Assembly: GCF_036884655.1 (NCBI RefSeq)
Contig: NC_088327.1
Span: forward strand, 17,501,001 to 17,565,000
Direction: 5' to 3'
From: Musa acuminata AAA Group
Taxonomy: Eukaryota > Streptophyta > Magnoliopsida > Zingiberales > Musaceae
DNA length: 64,000 nucleotides
The notes under the pieces: generated by a model
What the model saw: only the letters and a program-made list of their open reading frames with translations
The model's database searches: none
What the model was told of the DNA's origin: nothing
Shown here: piece after piece, positions 20,624-32,380 of the stretch
How positions within the stretch are numbered: position 1 is the first letter of the stretch
Layout: each line of letters starts with the position of its first letter
Program-made: the position numbers and the translations under genes

Positions 20624-21479
20624 AAATAAGTTTGTTTGAATGTATTTTCCGAAAAATGTCTCATCCTTTTCCGTTCTTCTATGGATTTGACTTCATCATT
20701 CTCCTTCGATTTAAAATGGCATATTAAAGTACAACTCATTATCTTAACCTATCTTGAGTCAAACACCTCTGAAAAACAAAAGGGGGGAGAAAGGATTTTT
20801 TTTTTCTTCTTCCTCAGCATGCCAGCGGTGGCACCGCCAGAACCGGCGGTAGCATCGCTTGAGCGCTCGGGCGCTAGGCTTATAAATATTTTTTTGTTCT
20901 AGATGAATGCTTATTTTTAAAGATGAATTCTGGATAAATATTTTTAGCAAATTTGAATAATGAATGATTAATCTTAATGCTAAATTCTTTTTCTAATGAT
21001 TTTATGATCACAAATTGTGTGATTCACGTCTCATCTCCTTTTTGTTGATGACAAGGGGGGAGAAAAGTGATAACTTGTACCATTTTGATAGCATGACGTA
21101 TATGAATTACAAAAGCTTGTGTGATACGAATGTCTTATATGCCTTACAAAATCTTTAAGAATATCGTAAGATTGGTTGATCATATTGAAATCATGCCTTA
21201 CATCTATATCATGAAATTTATGTTCAAAATCTTTATCTCCTGTCGTAGTAAAAATCATCCCTTATCATTTGACTTGAAAATGATTTTCATCGAAGTTTCA
21301 TATTTACTTATGCTTAATGAGAATAACAATAAGTTCAATGGTTAGAATTATCGGTTTATGCTTGAATTCAATGGGATGGAATTCAAGTGTTTTTATCTTC
21401 TCATAATATGGCATATGGATAGAGGGAGTTATGTTTAACTCCGTCATCAATTGATTGTCATTATAAAAAAGGAGGAGAT
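20624..21479 (+). other. E3 3' untranslated region with palindrome and TATA-like block
   Basis: No gene seen. Purine tracts lie at 20776-20793 and 21022-21064. At 20824-20860 are two GC-rich palindromes of the LTR kind (GGTGGCACCGCC, CCGGCGGTAGCATCGC), followed by CTTATAAATATTT at about 20878. This looks like a second promoter block placed after pol, similar to the block upstream of the env-like frame in E6. The region ends with AAAAAAGGAGGAGAT (21465-21479), the polypurine tract. Confidence 0.6.
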
Positions 21480-22722
21480 TGTTGAATCTCGGATTTTGAT
21501 GATAAAATCAATTGATGGGTTAATTGATCTAATCCATATTATTAAATTAAGTGTGCAAGATTAACTACGATAACTAGAAAACATAAAGCAAGAATACCGG
21601 AGTCAAGTTCGATGGACATTTAAGAGTCCGAAGAATCATCGGAGATGCTACCAGAACCAACCGAGAATAAATTGGGAACTTGTCAGAATTTTCGGAAGTT
21701 CGCCGAAGAGATCATCGGAGGTTCGCGGAGATCACCGAGAAGACTCAGCTACTCGTTGAAGTCGTCACAAGATCGGGAGCCTGCTGGGAGTCCGTCGGAA
21801 GAAATCCGAGGGCATATCGGAAGCCCACCGGAAGTTTGTCGGAAAGCTCGTCGGAACAAGACTCGACGTTCGCGGTTGAAAACTTGCTTGCGATGTTTTT
21901 AATTATGTAGTTCATATGTAATTAGGATTAGGATTAAAAGATAATCCTATATCCTGGTTAGGGGCCAATTGGGCCCAAAATTAGACTTGGTTTGGGCTGG
22001 ACTTAAAGCCCAACTAGTGAACCGAAGGGTCTGGCGGTGGCACCGCCAGACTGGGCGGTGGCACCACCTAGCACCCGAGAGCCAGGTGGTGGCACCGCTT
22101 GGATGGGCGGTGGCACCGCCAATACACTGTCAGTGTCAGACACTGACAGGCGGTGGCACCGCCAGCATCGGGAACCAAAGAGAATTCAAATTTTGGAGCT
22201 CAAATTTGAATCCTCTTGAGGCCTATAAATACCCCTCAATTCTCAGTTGAGAATACAACTTTTGAGAAGCAATAGATTGAGAAAAAGGTCTTAGAAAAGT
22301 CTTAGTAAGTTTTGTTTTCAATTTGCTAGAGTGTTCACCTCTTTCTTTCTTGCTGAAATTTTGTAAGAGTGTGAACCGCTTGTAAAAGGTTGTAAGAGGG
22401 GTATTTGTCCTTCCCCTTCAAGAGATTTGCTAGTAGAAGGTGGGAGCCTCATCGAAGAGGGCCTCGCAAGTGGATGTAGGTCATTTGACCGAACCACTTT
22501 AAAATTGGCATGATCTCTGGTTTGCATTTTCTTATTGCTATCTACATTACTGCAAACCTTCTTACGTGCTTTATTTCCTCATTACCTTTGTTGCACACCT
22601 TTACGAACACACGTTTAAGTTAAGCTTTTCAAGTTTGGTTTTTATCGTACGAAAGATTTTTCGAAACCAATGTTTTAATCCGCTGCACTAATTCACCCCC
22701 TAGTGCCGCTCCGATCCTAACA
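21480..22722 (+). repeat. E3 3' LTR (1243 bp)
   Basis: Starts TGTTGAATCTCGGATTTTGA and ends CTCCGATCCTAACA. Contains the CGGAAG block (21620-21860), palindromes (22030-22165), a TATA box (22224-22231) and the U5 hairpin (22470-22497). The five bases to the right are CCTTT; the left partner is not in the window. Confidence 0.92.
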
Positions 22723-22734
22723 CCTTTTTGATAA

Positions 22735-23387
22735 TTCAATCATGTTTTGTTGGATTAGGTAACCAAAACAATTGTTATGTCCCTTCATAATCCAATACAT
22801 GGTACCTAATTCTATTTGGCTTACTTCATCATGATGATATTATTTTGGGAGAATAATACTTATCAAAGTGTGATGAAGTATTTTGGTGCTTAAGGGTAGT
22901 AAATGTTCGTAGCTTTTTAGAAGAATAGTTAAGTTAGGATTACTAAATATTGTTCCTAAGGCATCAATGTAAGTAGTCCCAACTGTTTCTTCATCCCATT
23001 GTCCTCTAAACTAACACCCTCTCTCTTTTATCGGAATTTCTATGATGTTGCAAATTAATCTATCCGTTATGGGTATATGATATCCTAATAGATATGTAGA
23101 TATCCTTTCTTCTTCATCTACATGTAAATTGTTGTAAAATAGCCTAACAAGTCTAGGATAATAGTTTCACTCATTTGAAGAATTGGGAGAATGTCTAGAT
23201 TAGCAAACCATTGAATAGGTTCCAAATCACTTAATTCATCTAAATCAACATATTTACCCTTATGAACATGTCTAGACTCTATGGATGAAAATTTTAGGGC
23301 ATGTTGATTAGAATCAAAAAGTAGGGAGTCATAATTTTTATCTAATCTCCTCTTTCCTTTATGCCTAGAGGATCTTCTAGAAGCCAT
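22735..23387 (-). pseudogene. Env-like / plant transposon-protein-like frame downstream of pol
   Basis: The minus-strand frame opens MASRRSSRHKGKRRLDKN and continues with GKYVDLDELSDLEPIQWF and LFYNNLHVDEEERISTYLLG, then a Cys-rich turn and a less regular tail to the E3 junction. The pattern (VDL..L, then LFY.NL, then ISTYLLG..I) resembles the domain found in plant retroelement env-like proteins and so-called putative plant transposon proteins; this is recognition by eye. The position after pol is where Sireviruses carry an env-like gene. Frameshifts near 23150 and a stop at about 22995 break it. I chose the second Met (23387) because it begins the conserved basic start; 23408 is an alternative. 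No membrane helix is obvious. Confidence 0.6.
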
Positions 23388-23648
23388 GAGACTAAACATA
23401 AGAGGCAAGATCTATTAATGATGAGAGAACTACACATAAGAGGTAAGATCTATTAATAAATTGAGAGAAGAGGTTTGAGAATTACCCTTACAGTAATCTT
23501 TTTAAAAGGTTGAGATTGATCCTTGAATTTAAAGAAGAGGAGGGTTTCCTTAAGTTTCTAGAGGAGAATAAAGGAGAATGAGGGGTGGAGAGGTGAAGAA
23601 GGAATGTAGGAGGGCTTGAGGTCGGTTCTACTGCCGACCCTAAGTGCC

Positions 23649-23757
23649 TTTTTATAGGGCAGAGGTTGCGGGCGGTGGCACCGCTAGCTAGGCGGTGCTA
23701 CCACCTACACCCGTGACAACTGACGGTGCTACCGCCAGTTGGGCGGTGCCATCGCCT
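23649..23757 (-). promoter_or_regulatory. Palindromes plus TATA box upstream of env-like frame
   Basis: On the minus strand about four GC-rich palindromes (23671-23757, GGCGGTAGCACCGTC and relatives) are followed by TATAAAAA (23649-23656) and a pyrimidine-rich leader before the ATG at 23387. This is the same order as palindromes and TATA box in the Sirevirus LTRs, but inside the element, which suggests a separate promoter for the downstream frame. Confidence 0.55.
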
Positions 23758-24040
23758 AAAAGCAATGAGCACTGCTCACATTGGTGTGTGGTGCTATCAC
23801 AGGTGATTTCAATTTTGCAAGATTTTTATTGTTGTGAAGCACACAACCTTATTTACTTCATCATGCAAAATTCACATCATAAGAGGAGAAGATTCGTATT
23901 GAAGATTGTACATACATGATTCATCATATAAAATGCATATAATACTAAAATGGAAAAATGCATATGGCTCATTGCGCATACTATAAGATCATGATGCAGG
24001 TGAGTGATCAAGAAAGTCTGAAAATAAAAATTTAATAAAT
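23758..24040 (-). other. E6 spacer after pol, no gene seen
   Basis: AT-rich sequence between the pol stop and the internal promoter block. Nothing recognisable. Confidence 0.5.
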
Positions 24041-25862
24041 TCATAAATTCGGACAGTTTAACATCCCTAATTCCCTTCTAATGAAATCAAATTGTTCTTC
24101 ATTTAAAGGTTTTGTAAAGATATCGGCTAATTGATGTTTCATATTAATAAACTCTAATATTACATCATGATTATTAATAAGATCTCGTATAAAGTGATGC
24201 CTAATGTTAATATGTTTGGTTCTAGAGTGTTGAATATGATTTTTAGCCAAGCATATTGCACTAGTGTTATCACACTTTATAAGTATAATTTTTAGGTCAA
24301 TTCCATAATCCTTTAAAGTATTTTTCATCCATATAACTTGAGCACAGCATGCACCTGCAGCTACGTACTCAGTTTCAGTTGTAGATAATGCAACCGAGTT
24401 TTGTTTCTTGGAAGACCAAGAAACAAGTGCGTATCCTAAAAATTGATACATTCCGGATGTGCTTTTTCTATCTAAACTACATCCAGCAAAATCCGCATCA
24501 GCATAACCAAGCAATTCAAAGTTCTTAGATTTAGGATACCATAATCCTAGTTTAGTAGTTCCTTTTAGGTATCTAAATATCCTTTTAACAGTTTTTAAAT
24601 GAGATTACTTAGAGTTAGATTGAAATCTAGCATAAAGTCCTATGCTAAACATGATGTCTGGTCTAGTTGCACTGAGGTAAAGCAAACTATCTATCATACT
24701 CCTATAAGCTTTTTGATCAAAGCTTTCTCCACTTTCGTCAATGTCTAACTTAGTGGAGGTACTCATAGGAGTGTTGATAGCTTTTGAACTATCCATGTTA
24801 AATCTTTTTAGCAAGTCTAAAGTATATTTTGTTTGATTAAGAAAAATATCATTGCTAAGTTATTTAATTTGTAAGCTTAAAAAGAATGTTAGTTCCCCCA
24901 TTAGGCTCCTTTCAAATTTTAGACTCATGCTTTTAGCAAATGATTCACATAACGATTCATTTGTAGAACAAAAAATAATGTCATCAACATAAATTTGAAT
25001 AATAAGAAAATCATTTTCAAAAATTTTGATAAACAATATAATATCGACCTTGCCTTTAGAAAAATTATTTTTGATAAAAAATGAGTTAAATCTCTCATAC
25101 CAAGCCCTTGGGGCTTGTTTCAATTCATAAAGAGCTTTAGTCAATTTAAACACATGATTAGGGAGATTATCATTTTCAAATCCGGAAGATTGTTCAACAT
25201 AAACTTCTTCGGAAATATAGTCATTAAGAAAAGTACTTGTAACATCCTTTTGAAACAAATTAAAACTATTACAATTAGCAAAGGCAAGGAGCATTTAGGT
25301 TGAACAATTTTGGGAGAGAAAAGCGGTGTTTGCAAAAAATTCTTAAGAGAGGAATGAGTTTGAACCCATTTAGATGTGTCTCCTATGATTAGCTCCTTAG
25401 AATGAGTATCTACATACTTTCAATCCTTGGGTAAGGATATTTCGGAAGTAGATGCATCCAAGTTGCTAGATGGAGAAAGGGTTTCATTTAATTTAAAGCA
25501 TCAAAATTAACATCATCATCAAAATAATTTTTCTTAACTTCGGAAACTTCATTAAAAACAATATGAATAGATTCTTCTATAATCAAAGTTCTTTTATTAA
25601 AGATACGAAATGCTTTAGAAATAGAAGAATAGTCAAGAAAAATTCCTTCATCGGATTTAGCATCAAATTTTCCTAAGGCATCTTTTTCATTCAAGATAAA
25701 ACACTTACACCCAAAAACTTTAAAATATGAAACATTGGGTTTTTTGTTGTTCGACAACTCATAAGGAGTTTTGGTGAGTAAGGGTCTTACTAGAACTCTA
25801 TTCATGACATAGCATGTAGTGTTTACGGCTTTGGCCTAAAAATATTTGGGTAGGCTATGTTC
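24041..25862 (-). pseudogene. E6 pol: integrase C-terminus, RT, RNase H
   Basis: Starts with the end of integrase (MNRVLVRPLLTKTPYEL, then YFKVFGCKCFILNEKDALGK), continues with the linker, the second half of RT (NLFQKDVTSTFLNDYISEE, active site YVDD at about 24982), the thumb, and RNase H (STTETEYVAAGACC, IKCDNTSAICL), ending RRELGMLNCPNL*. Two deletions are visible: protease plus integrase core are missing at about 25860, where gag tail text (SRSIF) runs straight into EHSLPKYF; and about 285 bp at the RT start are missing at 25291-25294, where ATGC could be shared by both edges. Further stops occur at Gln or Trp positions. Inactive. Confidence 0.88.
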
Positions 25863-27401
25863 AAAAATCGATCGGCTTAACTTATCATTTTGCATGGAGT
25901 TCTTTATGGTTCCTTTAGGAATCTAAATCAATTTGTGTGAACTACACTTCTTAAATGGATATTGATAAGCTACATGTCCAAGATTGCAACAAAAGTTATA
26001 TTTGTTTTGGGGTGAAATATATAAGATAGGGCCTTTAACATAGGTGGTTGAATTTTGGTGAGAGCTACTCACAAATCAGATTCCACTTCTTTTATTAACG
26101 TGACCCTTATTGGCATGGATCATTTTCAAGGACTTGCTATCAACCTCAAATTTTTCTAAGGTTTCTTTGAGTAGCAAGTTTTCCTTTCCAAGTATTTTTA
26201 CTTCATGACATTTCGTACATGGAGCTAAACTATCATTATGCTCAACTTTTAATCTATTGTAATCACTAACAAGAGAATCATGCTCCTTTTTTAACAATTT
26301 ATATTTTTTACTAATGGATTTGCATTCATCAAATAAATCATGAAAAGTATTTAATAGTTCATTAAATGATAAATTTGCATCAATTGAACTTGTTACCTCA
26401 TCTCCAATGACCATTACTACATAATGAGCAACTTGCTCGGTGTTGGTTGGCTCCTCTTCTTCGGATGCACTTGAATCATCCCATGTTGCTTTGAGAGCCT
26501 TTTTCTTTGGTGTCCTCTTCTTGGCTTGGGGACATTCACTCTTATAGTGTCTCGGCTTCTTGCATTCGTAGTATATTACTTGATCTTTTTTGGGTTCAAA
26601 TTTATTTTTAGTGTCATTTTTAAATTTATTCCTTCTTATGAATTTTTTAAATTTTCTTATTAAAAGTGCCAAGTCTTCATCAAGGTTCTCATCACTGGAG
26701 TTTTCTTTCAAGCGGTCTTCTTGGGTTCTTAGTGCCATATCCTTCCTGTTCTTTGGAAGAGTGTCCTCAAGCTCTTCCTAAACTTTACAAGTCATCTCAT
26801 AGGTCATTAGTGACCCAATTAGTTCTTCGAGAGAAAAATTATTTAAATCTTTGGCCTCTTGAATGGCCGTGACTTTATGATCCCAACTCTTTGAAAGGAA
26901 TCTTAAAACTTTATTAACGAGTTCAAAATCCGAGAAACCTTTATCAAGTCCTTTTAGACCATTGATGACATCCATAAATCCAGTGTACATGTCTCCAATA
27001 GTCTCACTCAGTTTCATTCGAAATAACTCGTAAGTATGCACTAAAAGATTAATTTTTGACTCCTTCACTCTACTAGTGCCTTTATGAGTCACTTCGAGTG
27101 TGTTTCAAATATCAAAAGTCATTTCACAAATCGACACTTGATTAAACTTATTTTAATCTAATGCACAAAACAAGGCATTCATAGCATTGGTATTTAAAGT
27201 GAAAGTCTTTTTCTCCAACTCATTCCAATCGTTCATTAGAAGAGAAGACTTTTGAAAACTATTTTCAACAACGTTCCAAAGCTCAAAATCCATTAAAATT
27301 AGGAAGATCCTCATTTTAGTCTTCCAATATATGTAATCCTTCCCATTGAACATGGGCGGACGTGTAATTGAATGACCCTCTTGGTTGCCGGCAAATGCCA
27401 T
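25863..27401 (-). pseudogene. gag: E6 gag (Sirevirus type)
   Basis: Opens MAFAGNQEGHSITRPPMFNG at 27401, then the capsid-like core (CEMTFDI*NTLEVTHKGTS, ETIGDMYTGFMDVINGLKGL), an acidic stretch and a zinc-knuckle region reading YYECKKPRHYKSEC, whose first Cys has become Tyr. A coiled-coil-like segment (LLKKEHDSLVSDYNRLKVEH) and the remains of a second knuckle (about 25985) follow. Stops at 27151, about 27106 and 26775 break it. Homologous, better preserved text is in E15 at 55393-57012. Confidence 0.88.
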
Positions 27402-27437
27402 CTCTCTTGGGTTTTAAACCAAACGAGAGTGAACCTT

Positions 27438-27449
27438 GCTCTGATACCA
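27438..27449 (-). promoter_or_regulatory. E6 primer binding site
   Basis: TGGTATCAGAGC on the minus strand, two bases from the LTR. Confidence 0.9.
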
Positions 27450-27451
27450 AT

Positions 27452-28729
27452 TGTTAGGATCAAGAGCGGCACTAAGAGGGGGGGCGAATTAGTGCAGTGG
27501 AAAACTTTCACGATTTCAAAAGTCTACATTTCGATTAAAACCGATTTCGATGAAAATCATTTCGTAAGGAGTTTAACTTGAAAGCATATGTGAGTATAGA
27601 GAAGACAGTAAGAAGGTAATGTAGCTTGCAATAATGAAACTTGCACAAATTGAAAAGCAAACCAGAATTTAAAGTGGTTTGATCTTTGTGACCTATATCC
27701 ACTTTTGGATTCCTCCTCCGTCGAGGTCACCGGCATCCATTAAAGGCCTTCCTTTAATAGGCAAAGACCAACTACCTCTTAAACACTTTCTCCTTTTCAC
27801 GGGTTTAGGAGAGAACCCTTACAAGTCTCACACCTCTCTTGAATTATCTCAAAACTTAGAAAGGGAGGAGGAGAACTCTAGCACTTGTTTATAACACTTT
27901 TACACCCCAACAACTCAAGAATATCTCTATACTTTCGTACCCTTTCGTGCAGAAAAGGGTGAGATTTCTATAGGCCCCAATGGCTTCAAAAATGGAGCCA
28001 AAAAGTATTTAATCTTGGATTTCTGGGGTCTTGGTGGTACCACCGCCATTATTGGGTGGTACCACCGCCTGCCACCTGACATTGGGCGGTACTACCGCTC
28101 AGTCTTGGCGGTACCACAGTCTGATAGAGCTCGGAGACCAAGCTCGGTGATGCTACTGCCTGACAGGGGTGGTACCACCATTGACAACAATAACTATCGA
28201 TGGTACCACCGCCCAGACCACCTAGGGTGCTGCTTTCCAAGCGGTGCCACCGCCGGCCAGGAATTCAGTATCATGGTTGGGCCTTGACTCTGGCCCAAAC
28301 CAGCCCAACTCTGAGCCTAGTTAGCCCCTAATAGAGTTGATGGGATTACCTCCCAAATCAACTCTAATTATCGTTCTAACTACGATTAAGGCAAGCATGG
28401 TCCGGTACGTTGAATTTTCGCTTCGACGATCTTCTAGCGAACTTTTCGATGAGTCTTCTAGTGAACTTCTGACTAACTCTTGGCTAGTCTTCCGGCTTGC
28501 TTCCAGCGATCTCCCAACGAGCTTTCGGTGAGTCTTCCAACGTGCTTCCAGTGATCTCATGATGAACTCTCGACGAGCTCCCGGTATATCGTCCGAGTCG
28601 TCAACTCCGACCTATCATCTGCTTTATGTCTTACTACTATCGTAGTTAATCCTACATACTTATCTCAACACATGGATTAGATTAAATAATTTATCAATTA
28701 ATTTCATCATCAAAATTTGAGATTCAACA
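27452..28729 (-). repeat. E6 5' LTR (1278 bp)
   Basis: On the minus strand it starts TGTTGAATCTCAAATTTTGA and ends TTGATCCTAACA. Palindromes of the GGTACC-centred kind (GGCGGTGGTACCACC and relatives) fill 28025-28255; the TATA-like box is weak (TATAGAAA near 27966). Confidence 0.92.
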
Positions 28730-29084
28730 ACATGTTGAACAAAACGAACTTGAGAACAACCTTCGAAAGAATATGAAGGATTTTAAACTTAGAACAATCG
28801 AAGACCACTCGAGCATAAGCTCAAGTGATGGTGAACTTGAACTCCTCACTATGAAACATAAAAAGTTCATGAAACAAGAATTGAAGAACAAAAATTAACT
28901 TAAAAATAACGTAACTACTTGTTATGAACGCAAAAAGATAGAAGCACTTTGGGATGAATCGAGCTCATTTGATGATGAGGACTAAACCAATGAAGACGAA
29001 ACGATGAACTTCGCCTTAACAGCTCTCGACGATGAGGTAAATGACTCACCCGAAACCTCCTTAATTTATTTCGAAATTGCATGA
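28730..29084 (+). pseudogene. gag: E7 gag C-terminus
   Basis: Matches 42370-42707 of E8: NLRKNMKDFKLRTIEDHSSI, then SSSDGELELLTMKHKKFMK. The knuckle position reads TCYERKK, so only one of the CCHC residues remains, as in E4 and E8. Ends SLIYFEIA* at 29084. Stops at about 28897 and 28983 break it. Confidence 0.82.
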
Positions 29085-31207
29085 TGCTTTTCATGAGTTA
29101 TTTTAATTTAGTTTAGAAAAATTATTTTTATTGAAAATTACATGTTTAATTATGTAATGAAAATGCTAAAAAAATTGGGATCATGCTTTTCTTTTTCTAG
29201 CTAATTTTAAAAATGATTATGAAAATTTCATGTTTAATAATGTAATGAAAATATTAAATGTTTTGATACCATAATTGATGATTTTATTTTATGCATAATG
29301 ATCATGCTTATTTATATTTTGAAATTATGCATGATGATTTTTGTGATTTATGGCTTATCGATTTGTACCGTAATGAAAGTTACTTTTTCGGTTTTAAAAA
29401 TGATGTATGTTTTGATTTGGCATAAATGACAAAGGCATGCTTGTAAGAAATCAAATCACTTAGATTAAAATAAAAAGGGAGAATGCATATTTTTCTTGAA
29501 AATACCTCTAAAGTTTTTTGATTTTTTCAACAAGTGATTCTTAGTGATGAATCTATCTTATGGAATCTCTTGAAAATGATCTTGATTTGATAATTTGAAT
29601 TTAAATGAGCTTTATCTTGATTTTTTAAGATTTACAACTCGAGATTTCTTATGCATGAATCAAGATATTATATCATTTGATCACCTATATTTCTTTTATC
29701 CATTTATAAAAGAAGATATTTGTTGAAATAAATCATGTCTTGTGGCATTCAAAATGAATTGAGAGATTTTATATGTATGAATTGAGATCTTGTTCTCTTA
29801 CAAGATTAAATGAATTTTATCTATATCATGATCTCCTAAGAATTCTTTTCGTTATTTATTTAAGAGGAGATTTGTTAAAATGAATCATGGTTTCCCTTGA
29901 TTTCTCAGAATTATAACTAAAAAATTCTTTTTATAAATCAAGATTGTCTACTATGATTCTTTCTTTTCGCTATTGAGTTATCCAAAAAAAATCATAATAT
30001 GTCTCTTGATATTCACAATTTGTCCTCATGATTTGTATATCTCATCACCAAATTTTTCTTGTTATCCTTCATATGATGTTATGAAATCATGCAATACTCA
30101 TGATATTATGTTGATATATACAAATGAGAAGTCATGATAGGATGTAATGTAATTTTGACATTTAGATACTATCATGATTTGAAATACTATGATTTTTTGC
30201 TAAAATGATATATTATGAATGCTTGAGTATTATGTATGATATGATGATTGATTTATTTTTAGTATCATAGAGTAAGGATGATATGTAAAGTTTTGAAATT
30301 GTGCATGTTGTAAATTAAAACTATAATGATGCACAAACATATTGAAATAAGATTGATAATTTACCTTTGTCATGATGTGAAGATTGATAAAAAAGGAAAA
30401 AAATTACAATATTGTATTCTTCCCTTCTATTTGACAATGACATAGGGGGAGCAAATTTTGTTAGCTTGCATACTTCAAGAAGAAGCAAAAAGCTTGCTCA
30501 TCTCAAAAGATGCAAAAATCTTGCCAACTTTTATATGTGTAAAATTTGCTAGCTTACAAATTGCAAGGAGAAGAACTTGCTATCTTAAATATCACCAAAA
30601 ATTTGCTACCTTGCATGATGTAAAATTTGCTAGAATTGCTAGCTTGTAATCTAAAGAGAAGCAAAGAGTTGCTATCTCAAAAGAAGCAAAAATGCTATCT
30701 TGCCTATCTCAAGAAGCAAAACTTGCAACTTGCACATTGCAAAAAGAAGCAAGAATCGCTAGCTTGCTCACTTCAACAAGAAAGCTATCTTGCATTTGCT
30801 TTCGAAATATTGCTAGCTTACACTTTCTAAAATGATAAATTTTTTTTTTGCTAGCTTGTATGTTGTAAACTTGTTATCTTACAACCTTGCATATCTAAAA
30901 CTTGATAGATTGCATGTTCTAATATGATATAGTACTTGCTAAATTTGCTAGCTTGCATAATGATAAAACTTGAGATTATATTTACAATACAATGATTTGA
31001 ACAGCAATATCTCAAACACTTGATAATTGAACTTCTCCTTTTTGTTGATGACAAAGGGGGAGAAGTATGATGATGTTATGCATAAGTTTATGATAACATG
31101 TTGCTTGGATTTTTGAATCCAAGAGTTCTATCAATATGACATATTGATAGGGGGAGTTATGGTTAACTCGGTCATCAATTGATTGTCATCATAAAAAAGG
31201 GGGAGAT
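29085..31207 (+). other. E7 untranslated region with purine tracts and TTGC module
   Basis: No gene seen. AT-rich blocks like those of E4, then a purine tract (30444-30455), the TTGCTAGC/AGAAGCAAA repeat module (30450-30980), the hairpin purine tract (31036-31068), the GGAGTTATGGTTAACTC hairpin (31153-31169) and the final tract AAAAAAGGGGGAGAT (31193-31207). Confidence 0.75.
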
Positions 31208-31387
31208 TGTTGAATCTCGGATTTTGATGATGAAACCAGTTGATAGAGTTTATGATTTGATTTACATTTTTAGTAACACATGATGCTTTGATCAGGGAGA
31301 GACAATTAAAGTAGAAAGAATCATGTTGGGCTGGAGAAAAACATTTTGAAAGATTGGATGTCGCGCCGAAGGATCTGTCGACGTATC
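31208..31387 (+). repeat. E7 3' LTR, first part
   Basis: Starts TGTTGAATCTCGGATTTTGA after the purine tract and stops at GTATC (31383-31387), the E8 target duplication. Confidence 0.9.
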
Positions 31388-31959
31388 TATTGAATCTCAG
31401 ATTTTGATGATGAAACCAATTGATAATTGTTTATGATTTAATCTACGTTTTAAGTGACACTGGATGCTTTGATCAGGATGAGATAATTAAAGTAGGAAGA
31501 ATTATGTTGGGCCGGAGGAAAACATGTTAGAAGATTGGACGTCAAGCCGGAGGAGTGAGTGCTGTTGTAATCTCTTGTGAGAATTCTCCTCTTCTAGTAT
31601 AAGTGTTATAATAGTTTGAGAGAGGAGTGAGTACTTGTAAGGGTTGTCTCCTAAAAAGTAAAAGGAGAAGAGAGGTATAAGAAGGAGGTTAATCTTCACC
31701 TATTAAAGAAAGATCGATAGTGGATGCTGGAGGCCTCGACGAAAGAGGAATCAGAGGAGTGGATGTAGGTCACGACGACCGAACCACTATAAATCGGTTT
31801 GAATTTTTGTTTTTCTATTTATCTTAATTGTAAACTGCTTTTCTTGCTTTACATCAACTACACCTCCGTATTCATTCAATTTAAAGATCTTTCTGAAACG
31901 ATTTTCGTCGAAATCATATTTTATCGCACGAAAGTTTCAAACCGATGTAATTTTTACCG
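31388..31959 (+). repeat. E8 5' LTR, first part (U3 deleted)
   Basis: Starts TATTGAATCTCAG, with TG decayed to TA. At about 31553 it jumps from the start of U3 (CCGGAGGAG) to the leader region (TGTAATCTCTTGTGAG), which are 0.9 kb apart in the 3' copy. Stops at TACCG, the E9 duplication. Confidence 0.9.
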
Positions 31960-32380
31960 TGTTGAATCTCGGATTTTGATGATGAAGTCAATTGTCATTT
32001 GTTATCTAATCCATATGTTGAGATAAGTGTGTAGGATTAACTACGATGGAAGCAAGACATATAGCAGGAGTTACGTCGGAGTCAAGACCATGATTAGGTA
32101 GGGGGTTCAAGAGTTCGACGGAAGTCCGGACGGTCGTCGGAGATTCTGCGGGAACAAATCTGAGAAGTCCAGGAGCTTGCTAAAGAAGCTCATCGGAACT
32201 CGCCAAGTGGATCATGCAAGTCCAGGAGTTTGCCGGAAGTCCACCGGAGCATTGCTGAGGGTTCGTCGGATGTTCGCCAAAGTTCGCCAGAAGTTCGCCA
32301 GAAGTTCGCTAGAAGCTCGCCAGAAGAAGCGATTGACGCACCGAAGCAAGTTACAGTATTAATGTCTTAAATATCATAGT
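31960..32380 (+). repeat. E9 5' LTR, first part
   Basis: TGTTGAATCTCGGATTTTGA, then the CGGAAG block (32110-32330); interrupted at 32381 by E10, after ATAGT. Confidence 0.9.

Larger units (their letters stand above)
2764..22722 (+). mobile_element. E3: plus-strand Sirevirus remnant, split by E4
   Basis: The 5' LTR, gag, protease and integrase are missing on the left, where gypsy sequence abuts pol. Present are RT and RNase H (2764-4315), the last codons of pol (20495-20623), the 3' untranslated region (20624-21479) and a complete 3' LTR (21480-22722). Pol reads to DIRHHFICDHV at 4315 and resumes at 20495 with NNNVVLEFIDTKYQ, the expected continuation, so E4 landed in its RNase H region. The right flank at 22723 is minus-strand env-like sequence of E6, suggesting E3 itself inserted into E6. 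Confidence 0.8.
22723..28729 (-). mobile_element. E6: minus-strand Sirevirus with env-like region
   Basis: Read on the minus strand: 5' LTR (28729-27452), primer site, gag, pol with two internal deletions, a promoter-like block, then an env-like frame that is cut at 22723 by the E3 LTR. The 3' end of the element is not in the window. At 28730 its LTR abuts gag of E7, so it appears to be inserted in E7; only one junction can be seen. Confidence 0.82.
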
